DNA of 64,000 nt from Flavobacterium sp. KACC 22761 (GCF_034058155.1 NZ_CP139148.1:1116001-1180000); one strand, 5' to 3'. Positions 35,224 to 44,851 are shown, counted from the first letter of the stretch. Notes: generated by a model not told the origin, from the letters alone. Translations and numbers: made by a program.

Positions 35224-35947
35224 GTAAATCTATTTTTAAATGAGCAATATAAACATCGTTTTCTACAAACTTATCCAATTTGAAATTATTCTTGTAGATA
35301 ATTCGCAAGCGGTGTTCTAAAGTTGCGTGACCAAAACCGCTTCGTTCTTTTTTTAGAACTTTTTTATCCGAAATTTTATTCGAAACCGTCATAAAAAAAG
35401 CGTTATCTCTAAACTCAAAAACAACCGAAATAAAAGCGTCAGCACTTTGAAGATCGGCATGTTTAAAAGCATTTTCAATTAAATCGATAGAAATTAAAGG
35501 CGCCAATAAAGGCTGATCATATAATTTATCTTCTTTATTGATATTGGTTTTTATCTTCAATTCAAAAAGCGGACTAATTTTGATTTTATTGATTTCGATT
35601 AAATTCAGTGCAAAATCAATTTCTTCTTTCGCAGTGACAAATTTCTTTTTGCTTTCGTATAAAATATAATCCAAAACGTTTGCCAGTTTGTCTAAAGCGA
35701 AATACGTTTGATACGCATGGGACTGAATCGAATTCAAAATATTCTTAAACAAATGCGGATTCAGTTTTGATTCTAAAGTTTCGAGTTGCAAATCATTCAC
35801 TTTTACTTCCAGCGCATAAAAACTTTTTTCGGCATCATCTTTTGCTTTTTTGGCCTGCATCAACAGATAAATCATAAAACAAATAATAATGACAAGCAAT
35901 AAAAGAATTGCCAGAAAAATAAAAGTTGTGGTATTGTTTTCCTGCAT
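35186..35947 (-). CDS. LytS/YehU-type sensor histidine kinase
   Basis: Membrane kinase of 253 residues with one N-terminal helix (about 8-30), a short coiled coil, and a His_kinase domain with the phospho-acceptor in KLNPHLFKNILNSI near 62 and the N-box DLIENAFKHAD near 155. I chose ATG 35947 (MQENNTTTFIF); the longer frame overlaps the upstream gene. With a single helix and no sensor domain, the signal may come from a partner, possibly the upstream gene product. Confidence 0.9.
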   Translation of the reverse strand: MQENNTTTFIFLAILLLLVIIICFMIYLLMQAKKAKDDAEKSFYALEVKVNDLQLETLESKLNPHLFKNILNSIQSHAYQTYFALDKLANVLDYILYESKKKFVTAKEEIDFALNLIEINKIKISPLFELKIKTNINKEDKLYDQPLLAPLISIDLIENAFKHADLQSADAFISVVFEFRDNAFFMTVSNKISDKKVLKKERSGFGHATLEHRLRIIYKNNFKLDKFVENDVYIAHLKIDLLGYKTEMLATGR

Positions 35948-35966
35948 AATGGTTTGAATAAAATAA

Positions 35967-36659
35967 CTAACTAGAAAATACGACTCTTTTTGAACCGCAA
36001 CAAATTGCGCCCTCAAACACGAACAAAACTAATTCATAGTCTTTATTCTTTTGATAAAATTTCACTTTATACTCTTGAAAAATCTGTGTTGCAGATAAAA
36101 ACTCAATTAACCTAAAAGAATTATTGAAACCATAATTTTGAATAAAATCTAAATTAATCCATTTTAGATTAATGGGATTATTACTCAAATCTTCTAAAGA
36201 AAATTCATTGTTTTTAAAAAATGACAAAGTCTTTCTTTCATTCTTAAAAAACGTGTCAAGTTCAGATAAAGATTTTTTAAAATGATCCATGATTTTAGCT
36301 TCAATCTGTTCCGAAATCGCAGCTTTACTAAATTCAACACTTAAATAATCGATAATTTCTTTTAACAAATTAAAATCATCTGTTTTTTCGCTGATGTAAT
36401 CTCCTCTAAAGTTCATCTTCAAAAAACGCATCAACAACTGGTTATCAATCTTTTTGAGATTAATCGTGTATTCCAGTATATCAAGTTTGAAAACTTCTTT
36501 AAAACGAATGTTTAGATTTGAACTAAAATCGTCCTCATGAAGAGTTACTTTTGTATTATCGTTTAGCACATAATTATAAATGATACTAGACTCTGTAGCA
36601 GAAGAATAATCCCCAAATCTTCTAGTTTCATTTAAAATCAAAATTACTTTTTCTACCAT
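35967..36659 (-). CDS. Unrecognised protein upstream of LytS/LytR pair
   Basis: Protein of 230 residues, which I do not recognise. It lacks signal peptide and membrane helices and is rich in Phe, Lys, Asn and Leu, with likely alpha/beta structure. The second half contains FFKNERKTLSFFKNNEFSLE, and the C-terminus has a CC pair in GAICCGSK. It ends 20 bases before the kinase start and should share its mRNA, so it may modulate that pathway. The start is ATG 36659; the two codons before it come from a TTG at 36665. Confidence 0.7.
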   Translation of the reverse strand: MVEKVILILNETRRFGDYSSATESSIIYNYVLNDNTKVTLHEDDFSSNLNIRFKEVFKLDILEYTINLKKIDNQLLMRFLKMNFRGDYISEKTDDFNLLKEIIDYLSVEFSKAAISEQIEAKIMDHFKKSLSELDTFFKNERKTLSFFKNNEFSLEDLSNNPINLKWINLDFIQNYGFNNSFRLIEFLSATQIFQEYKVKFYQKNKDYELVLFVFEGAICCGSKRVVFSS

Positions 36660-36909
36660 TATCAATTTTAATTCTTTTTAATGATTAGAGACGGATTTCA
36701 ATCTAATAATTGAAGTGAAAGAAAACCAACCAAAAAAATCTATTCTCCAATTCGTTTTCTTTTCATCTGTAAAATTAACTACAAATATGAGAAAAGCTAA
36801 CGATTAAACAGCAAAAAACAGGAAAATCATTACAACTGAAAAACTTGCAAAATTGTGTTAACATTGCGTAAAATACAATCGATTGTTTATGATTTTGAGG
36901 CATTTTCAC

Positions 36910-36917
36910 TACATTTG
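36910..36917 (+). promoter_or_regulatory. -7 element TACATTTG for the RND transporter
   Basis: Exact TAnnTTTG match 21 bases before the ATG at 36938. The remaining 270-base divergent spacer shows no other clear element. Confidence 0.6.
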
Positions 36918-36937
36918 CAACCATTTTTAAAGAATTT

Positions 36938-39304
36938 ATGAAAAACGCTATTCAAGTTGGGTTCTGGGAGAAATTGGCCCGAATTATACTTAAAAACAGA
37001 ATAACAATTCTGATTTTGCTTTCTGCATTAACCATTTTTCTTGGTTTTCAGTGGAAAAACCTTTCTATGACTTATACTGAAGCAAACTTGCTTCCAAAAG
37101 ATCATGTGGCCAATAAAGACTATCAAAAATTCTTGGACAAGTTTGGCGAAGAAGGAAATCTAATTGTTATTGGTTTTCAAGATAAAAACTTTTTTACTCC
37201 AAAAAACTACGCTGCTTGGAACGAATTGATGACAGGTTTAAAAAAATCGAAAGAAGTTGATTTAGTCGTTTCATTAAATGATTTGAAAAAACTTGAAAAA
37301 GATACGATTAACGAAAAATTCGTTTTAAGTCCATTTATTGATCAAACTAAAGCGTTGGATCCTTCTTACTTAAAAAGCGTTCAATACGATTTGTTTCATA
37401 ATTTGCCTTTTTACGAAGGATTATTATTCAATAAAGAAAGCGGCAGCGTCCGTTCGGCAATTTACATCAATAAAGCTTTAGTTAATACGCCAGAAAGAAA
37501 GACTTTTATTCTTGAAAATTTAGTTCCGAAAATCAATAAATTCGAAAAAACGACTGGAATTGATTTGAAAGTTTCAGGAATGCCATACATCAGAACCATC
37601 AATGCTGATGACATGAAAGGCGAAATCGGGCTTTTCATTGGTGCTGCTTTATTGACGGTTTCTTTGATTTTCTTTTTCTTTTTCCGTTCGTTTAGAGCGA
37701 CTTTTATTTCGATTTGTATTTTAATTGTCGGCGTAATCTGGTCATTCGGAACGCTTGGTCTATTTAACTACAAAATCACAATTCTTACGGCAATTATTCC
37801 ACCGCTGATTATTGTAATCGGAATTACAAACTGTATTTTCTTGATCAACAAATATCAGCAGGAAATCAAGTTACACAACAATCAAGCTAAAGCGTTGCAA
37901 CGTGTCATTTCTAAAATTGGAGTTTCGACTTTGATGACGAATTTGACAACGGCGATTGGTTTTGCAACGTTTATGATTACTGGAAACGATTTGCTTTTTG
38001 AATTCGGATTGGTAACTTCAATCAACGTAATTTCTGTTTATTTATTGACGCTTTTTATTGTGCCAATTATTTACAGTTTCATGCCTCTACCTAAAGAAAA
38101 GCATTTATATCACTTGACGAAAACCTATATTTCGACTTTATTGAATGTTGTTGAAGACTTGGTAAAAACAAAACGTAAAATTGTCTATATCGTTTATGGT
38201 TTGCTTTTGGTTTTCAGTGTAATTGGAGTTTCACAAATGAAAGTTTCAGGAAGTTTGATTGGCGAAATGCCAAAAAGCGCTTCTTTCTTTAAAGATATTC
38301 TATTTTACGAAAAAGAATTCAACGGCGTAATGCCATTGGAAATCATGATTGATACCAAAAAGAAAAAAGGTGTCATGAAAGCTTCGACAATTCGCAAAAT
38401 GGATGAACTGCAAACTACAATTGCCGAAATTCCAGAATTGGCAAAACCAGTTTCGATTGTGAATTTGGTTAAATACTCAAAACAAGCTTTCTATAATGGA
38501 AATCCAGAATATTACCAATTGCCAACCTCGCAAGAGCAAGCTTTTATTTTGAGTTATGCTAAAAATGCCACGAAAAACAGCAAAGAAAACCTAATGAAAG
38601 CTTACGTTGATTCAACTGGACAATATGCCCGAATCACGACTTTCATGAAAGATATCGGAACGGATGAAATGGCAAAAGTGGAGAAAAAGCTAAACGCAAA
38701 AATTGCTGAAATTTTCCCAAAAGACCGTTATGAAGTTACCGTTACCGGAAAAGCATTGGTTTTCCAAAAAGGAACATCGTATTTGGTAGACAACTTGATA
38801 GAATCATTGATTTTTGCAATTGCAGTAATTGCTATTTTGATGCTGTATTTATTTAGATCTTTCAAAATGGTAATGGCTTCGGTAATTACGAATGTTTTAC
38901 CGCTTTGCATTACTTCTGGATTGATGGGTTATTTCGGAATTCCGTTAAAACCTTCTACGATTTTGGTATTCAGTATTGCTTTCGGAATCTCGGTTGATAA
39001 TGCAATTCAGTTTATGGCGAAATACCGACATGACTTCCTTCAAAGTGGTGGAAAAGTGAAAAAATCAGTTTTCAGTGCTTTAAGAGAAACTGGAATCAGT
39101 ACTTTTTATACTTCAGTAGTTTTGATTTTAGGTTTTGCGACTTTTACATTGTCAAGCTTTAGCGGAACAATTGCTCTTGGAGGATTAATTTCTTGTACTT
39201 TGGCTTTTGCGATGTTTGCGAATTTAGTTGTGTTGCCTTCTTTAGTTTTGACTTTTGAGAAGAAGAAAACTAAGAAAGAGGAATTATTGGAGAATTTGGA
39301 ATAA
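36938..39304 (+). CDS. RND/MMPL-type membrane transporter
   Basis: Transport protein of 788 residues in the MMPL/RND superfamily: one helix (about 18-36), a periplasmic domain (about 45-215), a bundle of helices (about 225-390), a second single helix near 405, a second periplasmic domain, and a final bundle (about 620-775). The two repeated halves are clear, for example LFIGAALLTVSLIFFFFFRS and LIFAIAVIAILMLYLFRSF. No membrane-fusion or TolC-like partner is adjacent, as in the lipid/hopanoid-exporting type. Substrate unknown. Confidence 0.87.
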   Translation: MKNAIQVGFWEKLARIILKNRITILILLSALTIFLGFQWKNLSMTYTEANLLPKDHVANKDYQKFLDKFGEEGNLIVIGFQDKNFFTPKNYAAWNELMTGLKKSKEVDLVVSLNDLKKLEKDTINEKFVLSPFIDQTKALDPSYLKSVQYDLFHNLPFYEGLLFNKESGSVRSAIYINKALVNTPERKTFILENLVPKINKFEKTTGIDLKVSGMPYIRTINADDMKGEIGLFIGAALLTVSLIFFFFFRSFRATFISICILIVGVIWSFGTLGLFNYKITILTAIIPPLIIVIGITNCIFLINKYQQEIKLHNNQAKALQRVISKIGVSTLMTNLTTAIGFATFMITGNDLLFEFGLVTSINVISVYLLTLFIVPIIYSFMPLPKEKHLYHLTKTYISTLLNVVEDLVKTKRKIVYIVYGLLLVFSVIGVSQMKVSGSLIGEMPKSASFFKDILFYEKEFNGVMPLEIMIDTKKKKGVMKASTIRKMDELQTTIAEIPELAKPVSIVNLVKYSKQAFYNGNPEYYQLPTSQEQAFILSYAKNATKNSKENLMKAYVDSTGQYARITTFMKDIGTDEMAKVEKKLNAKIAEIFPKDRYEVTVTGKALVFQKGTSYLVDNLIESLIFAIAVIAILMLYLFRSFKMVMASVITNVLPLCITSGLMGYFGIPLKPSTILVFSIAFGISVDNAIQFMAKYRHDFLQSGGKVKKSVFSALRETGISTFYTSVVLILGFATFTLSSFSGTIALGGLISCTLAFAMFANLVVLPSLVLTFEKKKTKKEELLENLE

Positions 39305-39337
39305 TAAAAAGTCAGCCACGAATTCACGAATTAATAA

Positions 39338-39874
39338 ATGGAAAAAATAGAACTATTTTCAAGTAAGAAAAAATCTTTTTTACACTTAATTGGCGGTCTA
39401 TTATTTGTTTTTATAGGGGTATATTTATTTATAAAATCAGAGAGCAACATTAGTTCTAGATCACCAAATCCAATATCCATAAAAGCACTAGGAATAATTA
39501 CAATATTATTTTTTGGATTAGGAGCCTTTATCGCTATACGGAATTTAATAAAAGAAAGGCTTATCCTCATTATTGATGAGAATGGAATTGATGTCAACCC
39601 AAAAAAGAATTCATCAGGATTTATAAATTGGAATAATATCGAAGGCTTTAGTGAATTAAAAATACAAAACCAAAAAATGGTGCTTATTAAAGTTAACAAC
39701 ACTGATTATTGGATTGAAAACGAAAAAAACATACTAAAAAAAAAGTTAATCGAATTTAATTTTGAAAATTACGGTTCGCCATTTTGTCTTTCAGCAGTTT
39801 CCATGCAAATAAATCATGCTGAACTCATGAAAGTATTAAATGAGAATCTTGAGAAATATAAAAAATTCGCATAA
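39338..39874 (+). CDS. STM3941-like small membrane protein
   Basis: Protein of 178 residues with two hydrophobic helices near 15-32 and 48-68, followed by a PH-like beta-rich domain (GIDVNPKKNSSGFINWNNIEGF). Pattern and length fit the STM3941 family of unknown function. It follows the transporter after 33 bases that include a CACGAATT repeat word; whether they share a transcript is unclear. Confidence 0.7.
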   Translation: MEKIELFSSKKKSFLHLIGGLLFVFIGVYLFIKSESNISSRSPNPISIKALGIITILFFGLGAFIAIRNLIKERLILIIDENGIDVNPKKNSSGFINWNNIEGFSELKIQNQKMVLIKVNNTDYWIENEKNILKKKLIEFNFENYGSPFCLSAVSMQINHAELMKVLNENLEKYKKFA

Positions 39875-39951
39875 GGATTAACGCTTAGTTTGTGATTCCT
39901 CATTCCTAGGAATGACAAAAATTAAGAAGTAAAAAAAACTTCTCCTGAAAA

Positions 39952-40034
39952 CGAGTGCCCTAGCCCCGATCGAAGCGGCATCCTTTTTCTTGCTTCTTTA
40001 GCAAGAAAAAGATACAGCGGAGAGCGGGAAATAG
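39952..40034 (-). repeat. Dispersed element with CTTGCTAAAGAAGCAAG hairpin
   Basis: On the minus strand it reads from a GCGGAG-rich start, through the hairpin (TTTTTCTTGCT / AGCAAGAAAAA), to GGATGCCGCTTCGATCGGGG. A clear copy in the opposite orientation is at 57286-57366, and a degenerate one at 57862-57925. Each is about 75-80 bases. No reading frame. Confidence 0.75.
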
Positions 40035-40058
40035 CTTCAAAAATTAATTATTATCGTT

Positions 40059-40066
40059 TATATTTG
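40059..40066 (+). promoter_or_regulatory. -7 element TATATTTG for asnS
   Basis: Exact TAnnTTTG match. It covers the TTG of the longest frame (40064), which shows that the protein begins at ATG 40145 after an 75-base leader. The leader holds a hairpin GTCCCGA/TCGGGAC at 40109-40126. Confidence 0.65.
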
Positions 40067-40144
40067 CAATTCGATATAAAAAACACTGATTTTAAATTAA
40101 TCAAAATCAGTCCCGATGCTTCGGGACTAAAATCTAAAATTAAA

Positions 40145-41590
40145 ATGAAACACACAAAGGTTAAAGACTTATTAAACAGTACGACGACGCTACAGGAAGT
40201 GAATGCAAAAGGATGGGTGAGAACTTTTAGAAATAATCAGTTCATCGCGCTTAATGACGGTTCTACAATTAATAATATTCAATGTGTTGTTGATTTTGAA
40301 AATACACCTGAAGAGACTTTAAAAAGAATCACGACTGGAGCTTCGGTTTCTGTAATTGGAACTTTGGTTGAAAGTAAAGGTGCGGGTCAGAAATATGAAA
40401 TTCAGGTAAACAAACTTGAGATTCTTGGAGATTCTGATGCGGAGAAATTCCCAATGCAGCCTAAAAAACACTCTTTGGAATTTTTACGTGAAAACGCTCA
40501 CTTGCGCGTACGTACAAATGCTTTTGGTGCGATTATGCGTGTGCGTTCGGTATTGTCATTTGCAGTTCACAAATATTTTCAGGAAAAAGGATTTGTGTAT
40601 GTAAATACGCCAATTATCACTGGAGCTGATGCTGAAGGTGCTGGAGAAATGTTTCAGGTAACTTCATTGCCTTTGGATAATCTTCCAAAAAATGAAGAAG
40701 GAAACATTGATTTCAAAAAAGATTTCTTCGGAAAACACACAAACTTGACCGTTTCTGGGCAATTAGAAGGTGAAACTTTTGCAATGGCTTTGGGTCAGAT
40801 TTATACTTTTGGACCAACGTTTAGAGCAGAAAACTCAAACACTTCTCGTCACTTGGCTGAATTCTGGATGATCGAGCCGGAAGTTGCTTTCAACGACCTT
40901 GATGACAACATGGATTTGGCTGAAGATTTTATTCAGTATGTAATTAAATATGCTTTAGACAATTGTCAGGATGATTTGAAATTCTTAGAAGGAAGACTTC
41001 TTGAAGAAGAAAAATCAAAACCACAGGCGGAAAGAAGCGAAATGAGTTTGTTAGAGAAATTGAACTTCGTTTTGGAGAACAACTTCAAACGTGTTTCTTA
41101 TACAGAAGCAATTGATATTTTAAGGGATTCAACTCCAAACAAAAAGAAGAAATTCCAATATTTAATCAACGAATGGGGAGCTGATTTACAGTCAGAACAC
41201 GAGCGTTTCTTAGTTGAAAAACACTTTAAATGTCCGGTAATTTTATACGATTACCCAGCAAACATCAAAGCGTTTTACATGCGTTTGAACGACAACACAG
41301 AACCAGGAAGAGAAACCGTTCGCGCAATGGATATCCTTTTCCCTGGAATTGGAGAAATCGTTGGTGGCTCTGAAAGAGAAGAGCGTTATGATGTTTTGGT
41401 TGAGAAAATGGAAAAACTTGGAATTGATAAAGAAGAATTATACTGGTATTTAGACACCAGAAGATTTGGATCAGCAACTCACGCAGGTTTCGGTTTAGGA
41501 TTTGAGCGTTTGGTATTGTTTGTTACAGGAATGACAAACATTAGAGACGTAATTCCTTTCCCAAGAACTCCTGGAAGTGCGGAATTTTAA
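40145..41590 (+). CDS. asnS: Asparaginyl-tRNA synthetase
   Basis: Charges tRNA-Asn. 481 residues. An N-terminal OB-fold anticodon-binding domain (about 15-110, [17 protein letters not shown]) precedes the class II catalytic core: motif 2 [21 protein letters not shown] near 250 and motif 3 [10 protein letters not shown] near 455. An insertion of about 60 residues in the middle ([18 protein letters not shown]) is normal for AsnRS of this phylum. The GSAEF C-terminus is usual. Confidence 0.95.
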   Translation: MKHTKVKDLLNSTTTLQEVNAKGWVRTFRNNQFIALNDGSTINNIQCVVDFENTPEETLKRITTGASVSVIGTLVESKGAGQKYEIQVNKLEILGDSDAEKFPMQPKKHSLEFLRENAHLRVRTNAFGAIMRVRSVLSFAVHKYFQEKGFVYVNTPIITGADAEGAGEMFQVTSLPLDNLPKNEEGNIDFKKDFFGKHTNLTVSGQLEGETFAMALGQIYTFGPTFRAENSNTSRHLAEFWMIEPEVAFNDLDDNMDLAEDFIQYVIKYALDNCQDDLKFLEGRLLEEEKSKPQAERSEMSLLEKLNFVLENNFKRVSYTEAIDILRDSTPNKKKKFQYLINEWGADLQSEHERFLVEKHFKCPVILYDYPANIKAFYMRLNDNTEPGRETVRAMDILFPGIGEIVGGSEREERYDVLVEKMEKLGIDKEELYWYLDTRRFGSATHAGFGLGFERLVLFVTGMTNIRDVIPFPRTPGSAEF

Positions 41591-41733
41591 TAGAAAGTTA
41601 TGAATTATAAATTATGAGTTAGGAGTTAAATCTTAACTCATAATCATTTAAGAGAAATATTTAACTGTTATAGGTTGCAAGTATATGGGTGTAAAAACTC
41701 ATAACTCATAACTTATAACTCTTAACTCAAAAT

Positions 41734-43194
41734 ATGCTAAAGCAATTTTTAAATTTAAAATTATCCCAAAAATTATCTCCACAGCAAATACAGCTGATGA
41801 AGTTAATTCAATTGCCTACGCAAGCTTTTGAACAGCGTTTATTAGAAGAAATGAACGAAAATCCGGCTCTTGAAGCAGGAAAAGAAGACGATTACGAAGC
41901 TGATGAATACGCTAATGAAGACTACGACGATTATGATGATGCAGAATCTGACAGAATCGAAGCAGACGACATTAACATTGATGAATATTTAAGCGACGAC
42001 GATACACCCGATTACAAAACTCAGGTAAATAATTACAGTGACGACGAAGAGCGCGAAACGCCTTTTGCGGCTCCGATAAGTTTCCATCAGGATTTGATCA
42101 ATCAGTTGAATACTTTTATTTTGAACGATGAAGAGCGTGAGATCGCTGAATTCCTTGTTGGAAGTATTGATGACATGGGTTACATCCGCAGAAGCATTCC
42201 GGATATTGTAGACGACATGGCTTTTACTCAGGGAATTTATACTGATGAAGCGATGGTCGAAAAAATGTTGACCGTAATTCACGAACTTGAACCTTCGGGA
42301 GTTGGTGCACGTGATTTACAAGAATGTTTATTACTTCAATTAAAACACAAAACACCAACTGAATATGTTGATTTAGCCATTGACATTATCGAAAATCAGT
42401 TTGATGCTTTTACGAAAAAACATTACGATAAATTATTGCAAAAATACAGCATTTCGAACGAACAGCTTAAAAAAGCGATTCACGAAATTGAAAGACTGAA
42501 TCCAAAACCTGGTGGTTCTTTTACAGGAAACAATAAAGTTACTGAAAATGTGGTTCCAGATTTCGCTATCAGAATTGTTGACGGAGAGTTAGAACTGACT
42601 TTAAACGGAAGAAATGCTCCTTCCCTGCACGTTTCTAAAGATTATCAGGAAATGATGCAGACGTACAAAGAATCTCGTGATAAATCGACTGCGCAAAAAG
42701 ACGCCGTTCAGTTTATCAAACAAAAACTGGATTCTGCTAAATGGTTTATCGATGCGATTAGACAACGTCAGGAAACGCTTTTTGTAACCATGAATGCAAT
42801 TATGCATTATCAGGAAGAATATTTCTTAGACGGTGACGAAACCAAACTAAAACCGATGATCTTAAAAGATATCGCTGATATGGTTGGTTTAGATATTTCG
42901 ACGATTTCACGTGTGGCAAACAGTAAATATGTTGAAACGCCATATGGGACAAAACTAATCAAAGAATTTTTCTCTGAAGCGATGAAAAATGATCAAGGAG
43001 AAGATGTTTCAACTTTGGAAATCAAAAAAATTCTTCAAAATACAATTGAAGAAGAGGATAAAAGAAAACCGCTTCCAGACGATCAGCTAGCAGAAATCTT
43101 AAAAGAAAAAGGTTATCCAATCGCAAGAAGAACTATTGCAAAATATCGAGAACAGCTTGATATTCCGGTAGCGAGAATGAGAAAGAAGATTTAA
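41734..43194 (+). CDS. rpoN: RNA polymerase sigma-54 factor
   Basis: Alternative sigma factor of 486 residues that needs AAA+ activators. The Gln/Leu-rich region I is at 1-48 (LSQKLSPQQIQLMKLIQLP), an acidic linker rich in Asp/Glu/Tyr at about 50-115, the core-binding and helix-turn-helix regions follow, and the RpoN box ARRTIAKYRE lies near 470. The gene is preceded by an inverted repeat built of AACTCATAA words (41605-41730). Confidence 0.95.
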   Translation: MLKQFLNLKLSQKLSPQQIQLMKLIQLPTQAFEQRLLEEMNENPALEAGKEDDYEADEYANEDYDDYDDAESDRIEADDINIDEYLSDDDTPDYKTQVNNYSDDEERETPFAAPISFHQDLINQLNTFILNDEEREIAEFLVGSIDDMGYIRRSIPDIVDDMAFTQGIYTDEAMVEKMLTVIHELEPSGVGARDLQECLLLQLKHKTPTEYVDLAIDIIENQFDAFTKKHYDKLLQKYSISNEQLKKAIHEIERLNPKPGGSFTGNNKVTENVVPDFAIRIVDGELELTLNGRNAPSLHVSKDYQEMMQTYKESRDKSTAQKDAVQFIKQKLDSAKWFIDAIRQRQETLFVTMNAIMHYQEEYFLDGDETKLKPMILKDIADMVGLDISTISRVANSKYVETPYGTKLIKEFFSEAMKNDQGEDVSTLEIKKILQNTIEEEDKRKPLPDDQLAEILKEKGYPIARRTIAKYREQLDIPVARMRKKI

Positions 43195-43237
43195 TTCTTT
43201 TTTAAACCATATAAGAAATATAAGTTCATTTAAAAAA

Positions 43238-43279
43238 ACCGCCCCGACAAACGAAAATTTGTCGGGGCGGTTTTTTTTA
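43238..43279. terminator. Strong bidirectional-looking terminator after rpoN
   Basis: AAAACCGCCCCGACAAA and TTTGTCGGGGCGGTTTT pair in a stem of about 17 bp, GC-rich in the middle, followed by a T run on the plus strand and preceded by an A run. Confidence 0.95.
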
Positions 43280-43301
43280 AATATAAAACATTCTTTATTT
43301 A

Positions 43302-43403
43302 GACTGGACTGAAGTCCAGCCCTACAATATGAACCGAGCCGAAGGCTCTTCCTAAGTTCCGCAGGAACGAATTATTTTGTAGAGCTGGACTTCAGTCCAG
43401 TTT
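43302..43403. repeat. Cloverleaf-like palindromic element (short form)
   Basis: About 102 bases. The left arm (43302-43330, starting ACTGGACTGAAGTCCAGC) pairs with the right arm (43376-43403); between them two small hairpins form, GAGCC/GGCTC (43336-43348) and GTTCC/GGAAC (43356-43368). The layout is the same as at 16420-16602. Confidence 0.82.
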
Positions 43404-43438
43404 GGCTTAATGTTGGTATTTTGATTTCAAAAAACAAA

Positions 43439-43467
43439 CCCGACAGTTTTTAAAAACCTGTCGGGTT
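43439..43467. repeat. CCCGACAG hairpin
   Basis: CCCGACAG and CTGTCGGG around an A/T loop, a copy of the hairpin at 16629-16657. It lies 12 bases before the insertion sequence. Confidence 0.7.
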
Positions 43468-43518
43468 TAATTTTAATATGTCTCGTCCTGAAAAAAGTTG
43501 ACTATAATTAACTTAATT

Positions 43519-43893
43519 ATGTCACTAACAAGAGAAGTATTTAAAAGAATTGTGCCTGATTGCACTTACAGTGAGGCATTCAAAAAACAGGTTGTAAAAG
43601 AATTTGAACTGGGATTATTTTGCAAGGCAGATCTTCGCCGTCGTTACCAAATCAGAAGTCATAGCTGTATCGACAGTTGGTTAAGAAAATATGGTAAATT
43701 TACATATCTGGAAAAACTAACACTGGGACGACCTATGAAAGATCCTCAATCTCAACGCATCAAAGAACTCGAAGCTCAATTAGCTAAGAAAGAGCAAGAA
43801 TTATTGGTCTTTAAAAAGTTTATTGAAATAGCCGAACGCGAGCTAAAAATCGAGATTGTAAAAAAGTCTGGTTCCAAGCAGTCCAAGAAATAA
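43519..43893 (+). CDS. IS3-family transposase OrfA
   Basis: DNA-binding subunit of 124 residues. The helix-turn-helix lies at about 15-60 (YSEAFKKQVVKEFELGLFCK, SCIDSWLRKYG), followed by a leucine-zipper-like helix (RIKELEAQLAKKEQELLVFKKF). The ATG at 43519 is the first in a good position after the left end. The A AAA AAG word at 43860-43866 lies in frame near its 3' end. Confidence 0.9.
   Translation: MSLTREVFKRIVPDCTYSEAFKKQVVKEFELGLFCKADLRRRYQIRSHSCIDSWLRKYGKFTYLEKLTLGRPMKDPQSQRIKELEAQLAKKEQELLVFKKFIEIAERELKIEIVKKSGSKQSKK
43860..43866 (+). promoter_or_regulatory. Programmed -1 frameshift site A AAA AAG
   Basis: The heptamer lies in the zero frame of orfA as A-AAA-AAG. After a -1 slip the reading frame is open without a stop from here into orfB, giving VWFQAVQEINRIY and so on. 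This is the canonical signal that makes the OrfAB fusion transposase in IS3 elements. Confidence 0.85.
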
Positions 43894-43931
43894 ATCGTAT
43901 ATACAGGGTTAGTCCTTGTGAAATATGTCGA

Positions 43932-44786
43932 TTGTTTGGATACAGTAAACAAGCTTATTACAAACGAAAATCACATCTATTAAAGTCAATTCCCGACAAA
44001 GTACATCTCAAATCTTTGGTAATGTCGGTTCGTCAAAAGCTGCCAAAAACCGGTGGCAGAAAACTGCATTATATGCTGAAAGATGATTTAAAAAGACATC
44101 AAATAAAGATTGGCAGAGATAAATTGTTTGATTTTTTACGTGATGAATATTTATTAGTCCCTAAAGCTAGAAGATATTACAAGACAACAAATTCAAGACA
44201 TTGGATGCGTAAATATCCAAATTTAATAAAAGAAATCAAGCTCAATGAGCCTGAGCAGGTTTGGGTTGCTGATATTACTTATCTAAGAACTAAAGAACAA
44301 ACATATTACCTGCATTTGATAACAGATGCATACTCGAAGAAAATTGTAGGTTATAATTTATCGGATAATTTAATGGCTTCTTCTACATTAGAAGCTTTAA
44401 AGATGGCTGTCGGTAATAGGAAATACAGCAGAAATCTCATACATCATTCAGATAGAGGTCTTCAATATTGCAGCAAAGAGTACACGGAATATTTATCTCA
44501 AAGCAAGATTCTGATAAGTATGACACAAAACTATGATCCATATGAAAATGCAGTTGCAGAAAGAGTAAATGGTATTTTAAAAGAAGAATTTGGATTATCT
44601 GAAATCTTTGAAGATTTTGAAAATCTGAAAAAGCAAGCTCTAGAATCTATTTTATTTTATAATCAAATAAGAGTGCATTTATCAATAAATATGCTGACTC
44701 CAAATCAAGCACATTTACAAAATCAAATCAAACTCAAAAGATGGAAAAAAACAAATCGGAACAAAAATAATTCTGTTCCGATTTAA
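43932..44786 (+). CDS. IS3-family transposase OrfB (DDE integrase catalytic part)
   Basis: Catalytic subunit of 284 residues from the TTG at 43932; mainly made as an OrfAB fusion through the -1 slip at 43860. The HTH_21-like N-terminus (FGYSKQAYYKRK) precedes the rve core with acidic residues in VWVADITYL (D), HHSDRGLQY (D) and NAVAERVNGILKEEF (E, 35 residues after the second D). No stop or deletion is seen. Confidence 0.92.
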   Translation: MFGYSKQAYYKRKSHLLKSIPDKVHLKSLVMSVRQKLPKTGGRKLHYMLKDDLKRHQIKIGRDKLFDFLRDEYLLVPKARRYYKTTNSRHWMRKYPNLIKEIKLNEPEQVWVADITYLRTKEQTYYLHLITDAYSKKIVGYNLSDNLMASSTLEALKMAVGNRKYSRNLIHHSDRGLQYCSKEYTEYLSQSKILISMTQNYDPYENAVAERVNGILKEEFGLSEIFEDFENLKKQALESILFYNQIRVHLSINMLTPNQAHLQNQIKLKRWKKTNRNKNNSVPI

Positions 44787-44851
44787 TTAATTTTATATTA
44801 CTAATCGAGTCAACCTTTTTCAGGACAACTCAATATCACTAAAACCTTAAT

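Larger units (their letters stand above)
43479..44832 (+). mobile_element. IS3-family insertion sequence, apparently intact
   Basis: 1354 bases, starting TG and ending CA. Imperfect terminal inverted repeats share GTCCTGAAAAA and GTTGACT (left 43485-43503, right 44809-44826). The flanking bases are ATA on both sides (43476-43478 and 44833-44835), a 3-bp target duplication. It carries orfA, orfB and an A6G frameshift site. Neither frame is broken, so the element may be active. It inserted between the rpoN spacer repeats and the tdk-side gene. Confidence 0.88.
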
